DNA of 11,526 nucleotides from an uncultured Oscillospiraceae bacterium (GTDB taxonomy: Bacteria > Bacillota > Clostridia > Oscillospirales > Ruminococcaceae). Below the pieces are notes generated by a model. The model was not told the origin of the DNA. It worked only from the letters and a program-made list of their open reading frames with translations, and made no database searches. The stretch lies in contig CAJTZM010000028.1 of assembly GCA_910583935.1 (NCBI GenBank), positions 1 to 11,526 of the forward strand, read 5' to 3'. Of the stretch, positions 1 to 6,610 are shown piece by piece; the stretch's first letter is position 1, and each line of letters opens with the position of its first letter. Both the position numbers and the translations under genes were made by a program.

Positions 1-210
1 GCCGTGGCCGCGGTTCGGCTGGCGCGTCCGCTGGATTTTGGCGGGCCTAACGGTCCGGTCCGGCTGATTTTGGGCTTCTGCGGGGCCGACGGGGACAGCC
101 ACATGCAGGTGCTGTCCGCCCTGGCGGCGTTTTTAAGCCGGCCGGAATCGGTTCCCGCCCTGCTGGGCGCCGCAACGGCAGAGGACTTTTACCGGGTCCT
201 ATGCTCCTAG
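1..210 (+). CDS. PTS EIIA type-2 domain protein, C-terminal fragment
   Basis: Only the last 69 residues are in the window; the frame is open at the left edge. They fit the C-terminal half of a fructose/mannitol/Ntr-class EIIA domain: a strand like RLARPLDFGG, a hydrophobic PVRLILGFCG strand, then a conserved SHMQVLSALAAFL helix and the closing helices LLGAATAEDFYRVL. EIIA domains of this class receive phosphate from HPr on a histidine and pass it to EIIB; that histidine would lie upstream, outside the window. The domain may stand alone or be the tail of a PRD/BglG-type antiterminator or a multidomain permease; the fragment cannot tell these apart. It is convergent with sigE and ends about 95 bp before a shared terminator. 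Confidence 0.72.
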   Translation, partial: AVAAVRLARPLDFGGPNGPVRLILGFCGADGDSHMQVLSALAAFLSRPESVPALLGAATAEDFYRVLCS

Positions 211-278
211 AAGCCCTGCCGGACGAACGGCTGGCGGAGATCGCAAAGGCCTTTCTTACCGTCCTCCGGCAGCTTTAA
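201..278 (+). CDS. possible 25-residue ORF overlapping the PTS gene end
   Basis: An ATG ten bases before the end of the EIIA frame opens a 25-codon frame ending in TAA: a leucine- and alanine-rich, amphipathic-looking helix (MLLEALPDERLAEIAKAFLTVLRQL is 25 residues; key parts are LPDERLAEIAKAF and a QL end). The overlap geometry is typical of translational coupling, but there is no convincing Shine-Dalgarno sequence. It may be a tiny gene, a remnant of a longer downstream gene, or chance. Confidence 0.2.
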   Translation: MLLEALPDERLAEIAKAFLTVLRQL

Positions 279-304
279 GGCACAAGGGCCCCTTGACCTC
301 GCAC

Positions 305-364
305 AAGAACCCCCTGCATCATCCTTTTGCTTTTAAAAAAGGGTGATGCGGAGGGTTCTTTTTT
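305..364. terminator. bidirectional intrinsic terminator between PTS gene and sigE
   Basis: Arms 305-324 and 341-360 form a 20-bp stem in the plus-strand RNA with one C·A mismatch and two G·U pairs. The plus-strand copy is followed by a T-rich tract (356-364). The sigE stop codon lies at 363-365, so the same hairpin is the first structure after sigE on the minus strand, where its T-tract is weaker. It separates two convergent genes. Confidence 0.8.
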
Positions 365-1073
365 ACACCGTTGTTTTTTCCAGCTCGGCCTTGAGCCATT
401 TCATAATCCGCTTTTCCAGCCGGGAAATATACGACTGGGAAATGCCGATAATATCTGCCACCTCTTTTTGGGTGTGCTCAGTTTTCCCGCCCAGGCCAAA
501 GCGCAGCTCCATGATGGTCCGTTCCCGCTCGCCTAAACGGGCCACCGTTTCCAGCAGCAGATTGCGCTCCGCCTGGCTTTCGATATTGCGGTTTACCGCG
601 TCCGATTCGGTCCCCAGAATATCCGAAAGCAAAAGCTCGTTGCCGTCCCAGTCGATGTTCAGCGGCTCGTCGATGGAGATTTCGTTTTTCTGCGGCTGGG
701 TTTTGCGCAGATACATTAAAATCTCGTTTTCGATGCAGCGGGAGGCGTAGGTGGCCAGCTTGATGTTTCGGTCCGGGCAGAAGGTATTCACCGCCTTTAT
801 AAGGCCGATGGTGCCGATGGAGATCAGATCCTCCACCCCAATGCCGGTGGACTCGAATTTGCGGGCGATATACACGACCAGCCGCAGGTTATGGACGATC
901 AGCGTCTCCCTGGCCTGAGGATCCCCCGGCAGCTGCCGGAAGACCCGGGCCTCCTCCTCTCTGGTCAGCGGCGCGGGCAGGTTTTCCGGCCCGTTTATGT
1001 AAAAAACCGCGCCCTTTTTGCTCCAGAGCCGCGCTAAAAGCGCCAGTACCTTCTCTTTCACGCTCTTTCCCAT
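363..1073 (-). CDS. sigE: sporulation sigma factor SigE (pro-sigma-E)
   Basis: 236 residues, the usual length. SigE directs the early mother-cell programme during spore formation. Region 2 is almost textbook: NLRLVVYIARKFE, then EDLISIGTIGLIKAVNTF, then KLATYASRCIENEILMYLR. The segment ISIDEPLNIDWDGNELLLSDILG is typical of SigE/SigK, and region 4 carries the helix-turn-helix TQKEVADIIGISQSYISRLEKR. The N-terminus has the inhibitory pro-sequence; the stretch GAVFYINGPENLP aligns with the B. subtilis processing site, so cleavage is expected near residues 24-25 by SpoIIGA, encoded just upstream. The ATG at 1073 is preferred over an earlier in-frame start (1205) because AAGGGG lies just upstream and the protein then starts at the conserved pro-region. 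sigG, which often follows sigE in this group, is not downstream. Confidence 0.97.
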   Translation of the reverse strand: MGKSVKEKVLALLARLWSKKGAVFYINGPENLPAPLTREEEARVFRQLPGDPQARETLIVHNLRLVVYIARKFESTGIGVEDLISIGTIGLIKAVNTFCPDRNIKLATYASRCIENEILMYLRKTQPQKNEISIDEPLNIDWDGNELLLSDILGTESDAVNRNIESQAERNLLLETVARLGERERTIMELRFGLGGKTEHTQKEVADIIGISQSYISRLEKRIMKWLKAELEKTTV

Positions 1074-1980
1074 ACCAATCCCCTTTTTTCTGTAAACTTT
1101 TTCGCGGACCCTCCAGCCGCTGCAGGCCGGGATGCAATAAAATCCCGCACCCCGGATCCAAAAAATCCTGATCGGCAATGGCTGCCGCCACCTGCTCCAC
1201 CTCATGGTATCCGCCGTTTTTTTGGATCCGCAGAAAATCCGGGCGCAGGACCGGCAGCAGTCCCTTTTTCCCCAGGGCCTCGTAGGGGATAAACCGGACG
1301 CCTCCGGCGGCGGCCTTTTCCATGCGGTCCGGCGCGGGATGCTCGAAATAGTCTAAAAGCGGCGGCGGCAAAAGATCCTTTACCGACCGATACCGGCAAA
1401 CCACCACCGGCAGCCCGCTGAAGGGGTCGTACAGGCGGTTTCCCGTATCCACCGTGCCCCAAAGCTCTGTCTGCCCGCCGCTAAGCCCGATCTGCACCCT
1501 TTCCAGCGCGCCCTCCTCCCATCCGGCCCGGCGGCGCCGGGTAAACAGCCAGACCAGGCCATACACCGCCAGCACCCCCAGCACCAGCGCCAGCGCCGGA
1601 ATGTGGAAGTAGACCACCCCATTCCCGTAGAGCATCGAGGGCGGCGAAAACACGATCCAGACGGCCACCATCAGTCCGGCGAACAGAAAGCCCGCCAGGT
1701 ACAAAAGCCCCCACTGGAACAAAAAGGCTCTGAGCGATCGAAACGGAAAGGCGATGGCCGTCATTGCTGCTGCTGCGGCGGCGCGGGTCAGGGTCAGCAC
1801 CGGCCCGCTTAACTGCGGCAGCAGCAGAATCAGCGCGTAAGCCCCGCCGAAAAAGGCCGCCGCCAAAAGCCTTCCGGTCCTTTTTCGGCGGCCGGCAAGG
1901 CAGGCGGTGATCTGCAAAAGGAAAAAGTTGACGGTGGTGTTTAAAAACACCAGAATGTCCACATAGATTTCCCGCTCCAT
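889..1980 (-). CDS. spoIIGA: sporulation sigma-E processing protease SpoIIGA, with readthrough tail
   Basis: Membrane aspartic protease that activates pro-SigE in the mother cell after asymmetric division. The N-terminal ~150 residues hold about five hydrophobic segments (roughly 8-27, 38-58, 62-78, 88-112, 125-147). The cytoplasmic domain follows, with the protease motif VDTGNRLYDPFSGLPVVV; the catalytic Asp is residue 178, near the B. subtilis position. IPYEALGKKG (231-240), LRPDFLRI and the terminal ILLHP (280-284) are family landmarks. Start ATG at 1980 follows AAGGAGG. The natural C-terminus should lie near residue 290-302, but there is no stop codon there: the frame continues 61 codons into sigE and ends at 889, adding a tail unlike the family. 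One extra base in the A6 run just before sigE would instead give a TGA about 20 nt after the sigE start. So either the overlap is real or a homopolymer indel/sequence error is present. Confidence 0.9.
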   Translation of the reverse strand: MEREIYVDILVFLNTTVNFFLLQITACLAGRRKRTGRLLAAAFFGGAYALILLLPQLSGPVLTLTRAAAAAAMTAIAFPFRSLRAFLFQWGLLYLAGFLFAGLMVAVWIVFSPPSMLYGNGVVYFHIPALALVLGVLAVYGLVWLFTRRRRAGWEEGALERVQIGLSGGQTELWGTVDTGNRLYDPFSGLPVVVCRYRSVKDLLPPPLLDYFEHPAPDRMEKAAAGGVRFIPYEALGKKGLLPVLRPDFLRIQKNGGYHEVEQVAAAIADQDFLDPGCGILLHPGLQRLEGPRKSLQKKGDWYGKEREREGTGAFSAALEQKGRGFLHKRAGKPARAADQRGGGPGLPAAAGGSSGQGDADRP

Positions 1981-2006
1981 CCCATCGCCTCCTTGCCCTA
2001 TGTAGA

Positions 2007-2042
2007 ATTATAGGCCTGGGACAAGGCCGGGCTTTGTCGGAA
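2007..2042 (-). promoter_or_regulatory. spoIIG-type promoter with Spo0A box
   Basis: Read on the minus strand: -10 TATAAT (2007-2012) and a -35-like CCGACA (2035-2040), 22 bp apart. A sequence close to the Spo0A box overlaps the -35: TTTGTCGGAA on the plus strand (2033-2042), 6 of 7 bases of core TGTCGAA. The B. subtilis spoIIG promoter is known for exactly this 22-bp spacing and for Spo0A sites at the -35, which let phosphorylated Spo0A activate sigma-A polymerase. It lies about 27 bp upstream of the spoIIGA ATG. A second upstream box is not clear. Confidence 0.72.
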
Positions 2043-2074
2043 CTGGTCGTCCCCTTTGAGAAAAATCTGCACGC

Positions 2075-2113
2075 AAAAAGGCCGCCGCAAAGACAAGCCC
2101 TGCGGCGGCGCTT
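2075..2113 (-). terminator. intrinsic terminator after the lipoprotein gene
   Basis: Arms 2081-2089 and 2101-2109 form a perfect 9-bp GC-rich stem (GCCGCCGCA / TGCGGCGGC). It is followed on the minus strand by CTTTTT (plus-strand A-run 2075-2079). It lies about 65 bp past the lipoprotein stop and insulates the spoIIGA promoter. Confidence 0.85.
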
Positions 2114-2175
2114 TCTGTTATCGGGATGGGTTTTCTGTCCGGGGCGGTGCGGGACGGGGCGTACCACCGGCAGGC

Positions 2176-2943
2176 TTAAGAAATAAACCAGGCCCCCTTC
2201 TCAAAGGTCCATTCCCCATCTTTCCATTGGACCTTCGCGTCGTGGTAACCGATGGCCCCCAGACCGCTTCGCCACTTTTCGCCGGAAACGGCAAAGCCAT
2301 CCTGGGTTTCCTCCTTGCAGGCTAGACTCAGGATGATCCCCTTTTCGTAGTAGGGACGGTCCCGGTCAATTTCCCCCTGATCGCAAAGCTCCTGATAGCT
2401 GGAGAAAAAGGCTTCTTTTCCCCAGCGGCACTCGACCAGATAGCGAAGCGCCTCCTTTTCCTCTTCGCTTATATTTCCCAACTCCGACAGATCCAGCGCG
2501 ACTTTTTCAATGTCGCTGTTGAGCGCCTCGTCCTCCTGGTACAGCTCGTCCAGCCGGTCCAGATAAAAGGGCACCAGATTCTGAAATTCGCCGGTCACCC
2601 GCAGGGCTGTGGCGCCGCTGAGCTGGCAGGGATAGGTTTCCAGCACCGATCCGTCAAAGTCGATCTGGACGCACATCCCCGGCCGAAGCGCATCCGGCTG
2701 CATGGCCTGCCCCTGCTGGTCCTCCAGCACCAGGTTCCGGGGGGAAAGCGTGATCAGCTCCCCGCCCTCCTGGGGAAGCAAAAGCAAAGAATCCTCCATC
2801 CGGCACGAAATCCGGCAGTCGATGGTCTCGCCCGGCGCCGAGGAAGCATCCGGCTGCTGGGGCGTGTTGGGGCGGCTTCCCTGTGTTCGGCCGCAGCCGG
2901 CCAAAAGGAGCAGGGATAAAAGCAGCGCGAAAATTTTTTTCAA
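2176..2943 (-). CDS. predicted lipoprotein, function unknown
   Basis: 255 residues if started at TTG 2943, chosen because GGGGGAG lies six bases upstream and the product then begins with a classic lipoprotein signal: KK, a leucine-rich hydrophobic stretch, and the lipobox LAGC with Cys at residue 17. An upstream in-frame ATG at 2985 would put 14 charged residues before the signal and has no good Shine-Dalgarno. After a polar Gly/Pro/Ser linker there is a strand-rich segment (about residues 38-118: IDCRISCRMEDSLLLL … PGMCVQIDFDG … ATALRVTGE) resembling small OB-like secreted domains such as DUF3221; this likeness is only by eye. The C-terminal half is acidic and helical (LSELGNISEEEKEALRYLVE) and ends in strands with several Trp. 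It is probably anchored outside the membrane. It is monocistronic, with terminators on both sides. I do not recognise a named family. Confidence 0.82.
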   Translation of the reverse strand: MKKIFALLLSLLLLAGCGRTQGSRPNTPQQPDASSAPGETIDCRISCRMEDSLLLLPQEGGELITLSPRNLVLEDQQGQAMQPDALRPGMCVQIDFDGSVLETYPCQLSGATALRVTGEFQNLVPFYLDRLDELYQEDEALNSDIEKVALDLSELGNISEEEKEALRYLVECRWGKEAFFSSYQELCDQGEIDRDRPYYEKGIILSLACKEETQDGFAVSGEKWRSGLGAIGYHDAKVQWKDGEWTFEKGAWFIS

Positions 2944-3046
2944 GATGATCTCCCCCTTTTTTTCTTCTATTTTACCAGTGTCCAAAAAAGAGGATTTTTC
3001 TGCACGGCAAGGGAAATTTTTTCTGCCGCGCCAAAAAAAGGGTACG

Positions 3047-3078
3047 CAAAAGGCGCCGGAGCCCTTCGCCCCGGCGCC
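3047..3078 (-). terminator. intrinsic terminator after rqcP
   Basis: Arms 3052-3059 and 3071-3078 (GGCGCCGG / CCGGCGCC) form a perfect 8-bp GC stem. On the minus strand it is followed by TTTT, 14 bp after the rqcP stop. It ends the flippase-mazG-HU-rqcP transcript. Confidence 0.85.
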
Positions 3079-3091
3079 CGAATGACCGCCT

Positions 3092-3337
3092 TTAGTCCTC
3101 CACCACCGTGTAATGGGTGGAAGCGTCCTCCTTGGTGGCGTATTCGCTGACCTTCAGCACCCGCACCTTGACCGGACGCTGGCCCATGCTGATCTCGATT
3201 AGGTCCTGCTCCTTCACCTCGTAGGAGGCGCGGGCCGCCTTGCCGTTGACCAGGATCCGGCCGGCGTCGCAGGCCTCGTTGGCAACGGTTCTTCGCTTAA
3301 TTAAGCGGGTGACCTTTAAATATTTATCCAGCCGCAT
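3092..3337 (-). CDS. rqcP: S4-domain ribosome quality control protein RqcP (YabO)
   Basis: 81 residues, almost entirely an S4 RNA-binding domain: MRLDKYLKVTRLIKRRTVANEACDAG followed by ILVNGKAARASYEVKEQDLIEI. The sequence closely follows B. subtilis YabO/RqcP, including the start and the -YTV-acidic end. RqcP works with RqcH on stalled 50S subunits carrying peptidyl-tRNA, helping to add C-terminal alanine tails for degradation. ATG at 3337 is chosen because GGAG lies 5 bases upstream and the product begins at the conserved MRLDK; a longer frame from 3400 adds an unrelated leader that runs through a hairpin. It follows HU and, as in Bacillus, is near mazG and a YabM-like flippase. Confidence 0.93.
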   Translation of the reverse strand: MRLDKYLKVTRLIKRRTVANEACDAGRILVNGKAARASYEVKEQDLIEISMGQRPVKVRVLKVSEYATKEDASTHYTVVED

Positions 3338-3352
3338 AAAAACTCCTTTAAC

Positions 3353-3390
3353 AAAAATGCGTAAACACAGAAAATCCCCGTGTTTACGCA
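3353..3390 (-). terminator. terminator/attenuator hairpin between HU and rqcP
   Basis: A perfect 11-bp inverted repeat, TGCGTAAACAC (3358-3368) and GTGTTTACGCA (3380-3390), with an 11-nt loop. On the minus strand it is followed by ATTTTTG (plus A-run 3353-3357). It lies between the HU stop and the rqcP Shine-Dalgarno (3343-3346), so it would let much HU mRNA end here and keep rqcP readthrough low. Confidence 0.72.
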
Positions 3391-3409
3391 GCATTCCCAT
3401 TCGTTGCAG

Positions 3410-3685
3410 TTATTTGCAGACCGCGTCCTTCAGCGCTTTGCCCGCTTTGAAGGAGGGCAGCTTAGACGCCGCGATGGTGATTTCCTCTTTGGTTCTGGGA
3501 TTGATTCCCTTTCTTTCGCCCCGCTCCTTGACCTCAAAGGTGCCAAAGCCCACCAGCTGGACCTTATCGCCCTTTGCCAGTGCCTCGGAAATCGCATCTA
3601 TTACCGCCATAACCGCTTTGTCGCTGTCTTTTTTGGAAAATCCGGTTTTCTCGGAAACCATGTTAATCAATTCAGTTTTCGTCAT
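3410..3685 (-). CDS. hup: HU family DNA-binding protein
   Basis: 91 residues, full length for HU. It shows the dimerisation helices (MTKTELINMVSEKTGFSKKDSDKAV), GFGTFEVKER, the DNA-binding arm with NPRTKEEITI (the conserved Pro that intercalates in DNA), and the closing PSFKAGKALKDAV. HU bends and compacts DNA as a dimer in the nucleoid. The ATG at 3685 is preceded by GGAGG. A strong extended -10 in the short gap upstream suggests it also has its own promoter inside the operon, as expected for an abundant protein. HU next to mazG and rqcP is a familiar arrangement in Clostridia. Confidence 0.96.
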   Translation of the reverse strand: MTKTELINMVSEKTGFSKKDSDKAVMAVIDAISEALAKGDKVQLVGFGTFEVKERGERKGINPRTKEEITIAASKLPSFKAGKALKDAVCK

Positions 3686-3725
3686 TGTTTTTTCCTCCGT
3701 TTTTTTTTGTAAAACTTTATTATTT

Positions 3726-3734
3726 ATTGTACCA
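3726..3734 (-). promoter_or_regulatory. possible extended -10 promoter for HU
   Basis: On the minus strand TGGTACAAT fits an extended -10 (TGn + TACAAT). It lies about 40 bp before the HU ATG in an AT-rich gap. No good -35 is seen 17 bp upstream. Confidence 0.4.
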
Positions 3735-3754
3735 GATATGCAAAATATACCTGC

Positions 3755-4555
3755 TTAACAATCCTCTTTGACCTGGCGCCACAGCTCGTCCAGCCTTTGT
3801 ATGCCGGCGGACCGCAGCTCGATCCCCCGCTGCAGGGCCAGCTGCTCGACCCCCTCGAACCGGCGGACAAACTTTTCGCAGGAAAGGCCCAGCGCCTCCT
3901 CCGGGTCCGCGTGTAAAAAGCGGGAGACATTGACGGCGCTGAACAAAACGTCGCCCAGCTCCAGCTGCTGCGCTTGCGGCGATTCCTCCGCCAGCGCCTG
4001 TTCCAGCTCGGCGATTTCCCGCTTTAAATCCGCCAGCGCGCCGGCAAGACTGTCGTAATCCATCCCCGCCCGGGCAGCCCGCTGCTGGATTTTTTCCGCC
4101 CGCATTAAGGCCGGCAGAACCTTTGGAACGCTTTTAAGCGCTTCGGCCGCGGTTTTCTGCCCCTTTTCCTGCCGCTTTACCGCTTCCCAGTTGTCCAGGA
4201 CCTCTTGGGCCGTATCGGCCTTAGCCCCGCCAAAAATGTGGGGATGGCGGCGCAGCAGCTTTTGGCAGACTCCATCGCACACGTCGTCGATACAAAAGGA
4301 GCCCTGCTCCTCCTCCATGACCGCGTGATAGACCACCTGCAAAAGCACGTCGCCCAGCTCTTCGAGCAAAAGCGCCGGGTCCTGGGCGTCGATGGCCTCC
4401 ACCGCCTCGTAGGTTTCCTCAATCAGGTTTTTGCGGATGGACTGATGGGTTTGCTCGGCGTCCCAGGGGCAGCCGCCGGGCCCGCGCAATAGCCGCATGA
4501 TCCGGACCAGATCGTCAAAGCCGTATTTTTCCTTAAACGAAAAGTCCAGCCCCAT
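3755..4555 (-). CDS. mazG: nucleoside triphosphate pyrophosphohydrolase MazG
   Basis: 266 residues, the length of two-domain MazG proteins, which hydrolyse (d)NTPs to (d)NMP plus pyrophosphate. The N-terminal domain shows FDDLVRIMRLLRGPGGCPWDAEQTH, then the metal-binding EExxE (46-50, EETYE) and EELGD (65-69), then RRHPHIFG and NWEAVKRQEK. The C-terminal domain repeats the fold: REIAELE, LELGDVLFSAVNVSRFL, DPEEALGLSCEKFVRRFEGVE. Start ATG 4555 has GGAGGG upstream. The N-terminal methyltransferase-like domain found in B. subtilis YabN is missing, as is common. It lies 43 bp after the flippase gene and probably shares its transcript. Confidence 0.96.
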   Translation of the reverse strand: MGLDFSFKEKYGFDDLVRIMRLLRGPGGCPWDAEQTHQSIRKNLIEETYEAVEAIDAQDPALLLEELGDVLLQVVYHAVMEEEQGSFCIDDVCDGVCQKLLRRHPHIFGGAKADTAQEVLDNWEAVKRQEKGQKTAAEALKSVPKVLPALMRAEKIQQRAARAGMDYDSLAGALADLKREIAELEQALAEESPQAQQLELGDVLFSAVNVSRFLHADPEEALGLSCEKFVRRFEGVEQLALQRGIELRSAGIQRLDELWRQVKEDC

Positions 4556-4598
4556 TTTCCACCCTCCTGTACTTTTAAACAGAGTAAGCCTATTTATC

Positions 4599-6338
4599 TT
4601 ACCCTATAAGCCGGTATTTTTCAAGTAGTTTTGCGATTTTTTCTCCTTTTGGCAGCATCAAAACATCATATTTTGCCACCCCCCGCACCAAAAACAGCGC
4701 GGCGATATACACAATCCCCGCCAGCAGGATGGAAAGAACCGTGGAAACCGTGTTGCCCGCCAGCCGGGAAAAAAATCCGTACCCGGTCCAGGCGGCGGCG
4801 CCGCACAGCGCCCCGGCGAACAGGGGCTTGAGAAAAACCTCGCCGGGGCGGATGGAAATCCCCGCGCTGCGGCACAAAACCGGAATGGAAATGCAGACGA
4901 TCAGCCCGTAGCACAAAAGGGTGCCGTAGGGTGCGCCCTGGATATTGACCGACGGGACCGGCACCAGCACAAAATTCACCGCCAGCTTTAAAAATCCGCC
5001 CAAAAGCATTAGCTGAACCGGGACGTTCACCTTGCCCACCGCCTGCAGCATACTGTTAGTGGGGGAGGATAGGGCCACAAAAATCGCGGCAATGCCCAGC
5101 ACCCGCAGAATCGGCGCGGCGATGGGGATCGAGGCTGGGTCCGCCTTGTAGACCAGCGTTAAAATCGGCTCGGCCAGCGCGCACACCCCAAAGCCGGCGG
5201 GAAAGGCGATCAGCGAGGTCACCCGCCAGACCGATTCGATGTTGCGGCGCAGAAGGGTCCGGTTGCCGGCGGCCCAGGCGGTGGTCACCGCAGGCAGCGC
5301 GCTGACGCCGAAGGTGGTGGTCAGGGCCGGAATCAGGTGAAACAGGGTGACCGACATATTGTAGGCGCCGAACAGGTAATTGGGGATCTCCTCCTTAGGG
5401 GTGCTGGCCGGCAGTACCCCCTGATACATGGAAAGCAGGACCGCCTCCCCGTTTTCCATGGCGGCCGACAGCCGGTTGGTCAGGGAGCTGACGTCGATGA
5501 GGGTGGTGATATTTAACGCCAGCGCCCCCAGGCAGATGGGAATGGCGATGGCCCAAAGCTCCTTTAAAAGCTGTCCGCTTTTCTGGGCGGGCGCCGCCTG
5601 GTCCAGCATCTGCGGGGTGATGCCGTCCCCCCTTCGGCGGGTGTAGGCCCACAAGAACAGAGAGCCCGCCGCGGTGCTTAACACAATACCCAAAATCGCG
5701 CCGGCGGCCCCATAGGGCAGCGCCGCCAGCTGGGCCTGCTCCGGCGTGGATACCGCTGTGCCGAACACGGTGCCGGCGGTCTCGTATTCCTCCAGCCCCA
5801 TGCGCACCGCCGCCGAGGCGAACAAAAGGCCCAGCGCCAGCTTGACCAGCGCCTCGGCCACCTGGGAAAGGGCGGTGGGATACATGTTGCGAAGTCCCTC
5901 GTAATAGCCCCGGTAGGAGGAGCTGACGCAGACGAAAAAGATCGCCGGGGCCATGATGAACACCGCCAAAAAGGCGTTGGGATTTTGGGCCATGCGCACA
6001 TACGGTCCCGCGCCCAAAAGCATCAGCGCCGTTCCCAAAAGGCCGCTTAACAAAAACGCCCCGGTGCTCAGCCGCTTAATTTTCCGCACGTCTCGGTAGC
6101 GGCCCTTTTGCATATTCTGGGCCACCATCCGCGCCACGGCCACCGGCATTCCCGCCACCGACAGGGCATACAGGGTGTTGAAAAGGCCGTAGGCCGCGTT
6201 AAAATACCCAAAGCCGCTGACCCCGATAATCCCTTTCAGGGGCACCTTAAAGAAATATCCGATGATTTTGACGATCATCGTGGCAATCATTAAAATCAGC
6301 GCGCCGTGTAAAAAGCTCTGCTTTTGTTTTGCTGACAA
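4599..6338 (-). CDS. SpoVB/YabM-type MOP superfamily flippase
   Basis: 579 residues with about 14 membrane segments and short loops, typical of polysaccharide/lipid-linked precursor flippases (MOP superfamily, near MurJ/Wzx). Family marks include the N-terminal FLHGALILMIATMIVKIIG, then FGYFNAAYGLFNTLYALSVAGMPVAVARMVA, and SSSYRGYYEGLRNMYPTALSQVAEALVKL. In spore formers SpoVB is needed for spore cortex, probably moving lipid-linked peptidoglycan precursors; the YabM paralogue sits beside mazG-rqcP in B. subtilis, as here. The start is TTG at 6338, with AAAGGAAG 7-8 bases before it; no ATG fits better. The protein is longer than Bacillus SpoVB (~518), with extra residues around 195-215. It is first in the flippase-mazG-HU-rqcP set. 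SpoVB versus YabM cannot be settled by eye, so no symbol is given. Confidence 0.9.
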   Translation of the reverse strand: MSAKQKQSFLHGALILMIATMIVKIIGYFFKVPLKGIIGVSGFGYFNAAYGLFNTLYALSVAGMPVAVARMVAQNMQKGRYRDVRKIKRLSTGAFLLSGLLGTALMLLGAGPYVRMAQNPNAFLAVFIMAPAIFFVCVSSSYRGYYEGLRNMYPTALSQVAEALVKLALGLLFASAAVRMGLEEYETAGTVFGTAVSTPEQAQLAALPYGAAGAILGIVLSTAAGSLFLWAYTRRRGDGITPQMLDQAAPAQKSGQLLKELWAIAIPICLGALALNITTLIDVSSLTNRLSAAMENGEAVLLSMYQGVLPASTPKEEIPNYLFGAYNMSVTLFHLIPALTTTFGVSALPAVTTAWAAGNRTLLRRNIESVWRVTSLIAFPAGFGVCALAEPILTLVYKADPASIPIAAPILRVLGIAAIFVALSSPTNSMLQAVGKVNVPVQLMLLGGFLKLAVNFVLVPVPSVNIQGAPYGTLLCYGLIVCISIPVLCRSAGISIRPGEVFLKPLFAGALCGAAAWTGYGFFSRLAGNTVSTVLSILLAGIVYIAALFLVRGVAKYDVLMLPKGEKIAKLLEKYRLIG

Positions 6339-6593
6339 AGAAACACTTCCTTTGCTAAAAGTCCGTCCGGATTTAGCCCGCCGCCCCTCTCCCCGGGCTG
6401 AATCCGCCTGCGGCCCCTTTGCCCGGCGGGACCGGCCGGGCGTTCCTCTTAAAAAATGCTATGCTTTTCCACGCCCCTTTAGACCCGGGGGCGGACAGGC
6501 CCTTCTGCCCGGCGGCAGAGATGCTTTTTGGCACAGCACCTCCGCGCAGGGGACAGGGCCGCCAAAAGGTTCTTTTTCCCTCTTGACTTTTGG
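6339..6593. other. hairpin-rich intergenic region, no gene seen
   Basis: About 255 bp between divergent genes, with no credible coding frame. It holds two good inverted repeats: 6369-6380 with 6394-6405 (12 bp, one mismatch that becomes G·U in plus-strand RNA) and 6421-6427 with 6435-6441 (7 bp GCCCGGC / GCCGGGC). A short CTGCC/GGCAG hairpin lies near 6509-6522. The first repeat would fall in the 5' leader of the flippase mRNA on the minus strand; no T-run follows it, so it is not a plain terminator there. I saw no clear promoter for the flippase gene. Confidence 0.45.
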
Positions 6594-6610
6594 TCCGCCG
6601 TCGTTTATGC
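6583..6610 (+). promoter_or_regulatory. sigma-A promoter of the sdpR-sdpI-CPBP operon
   Basis: TTGACT (-35, 6583-6588) and TATGCT (-10, 6606-6611), 17 bp apart, in front of the repressor gene. The palindromic operator starts at the last base of the -10 and would cover the transcription start. Confidence 0.78.

Noticed and set aside
1074..1205. Longer SigE start 44 codons upstream
   Set aside because: The added residues are the spoIIGA C-terminal coding region read in another frame; the ATG at 1073 has the ribosome site and the conserved pro-region.
2944..3046. Promoter for the lipoprotein gene (TAAAAT near 2967 on the minus strand)
   Set aside because: A -10-like hexamer is present but no acceptable -35 at 16-18 bp, so it is not listed as a feature.
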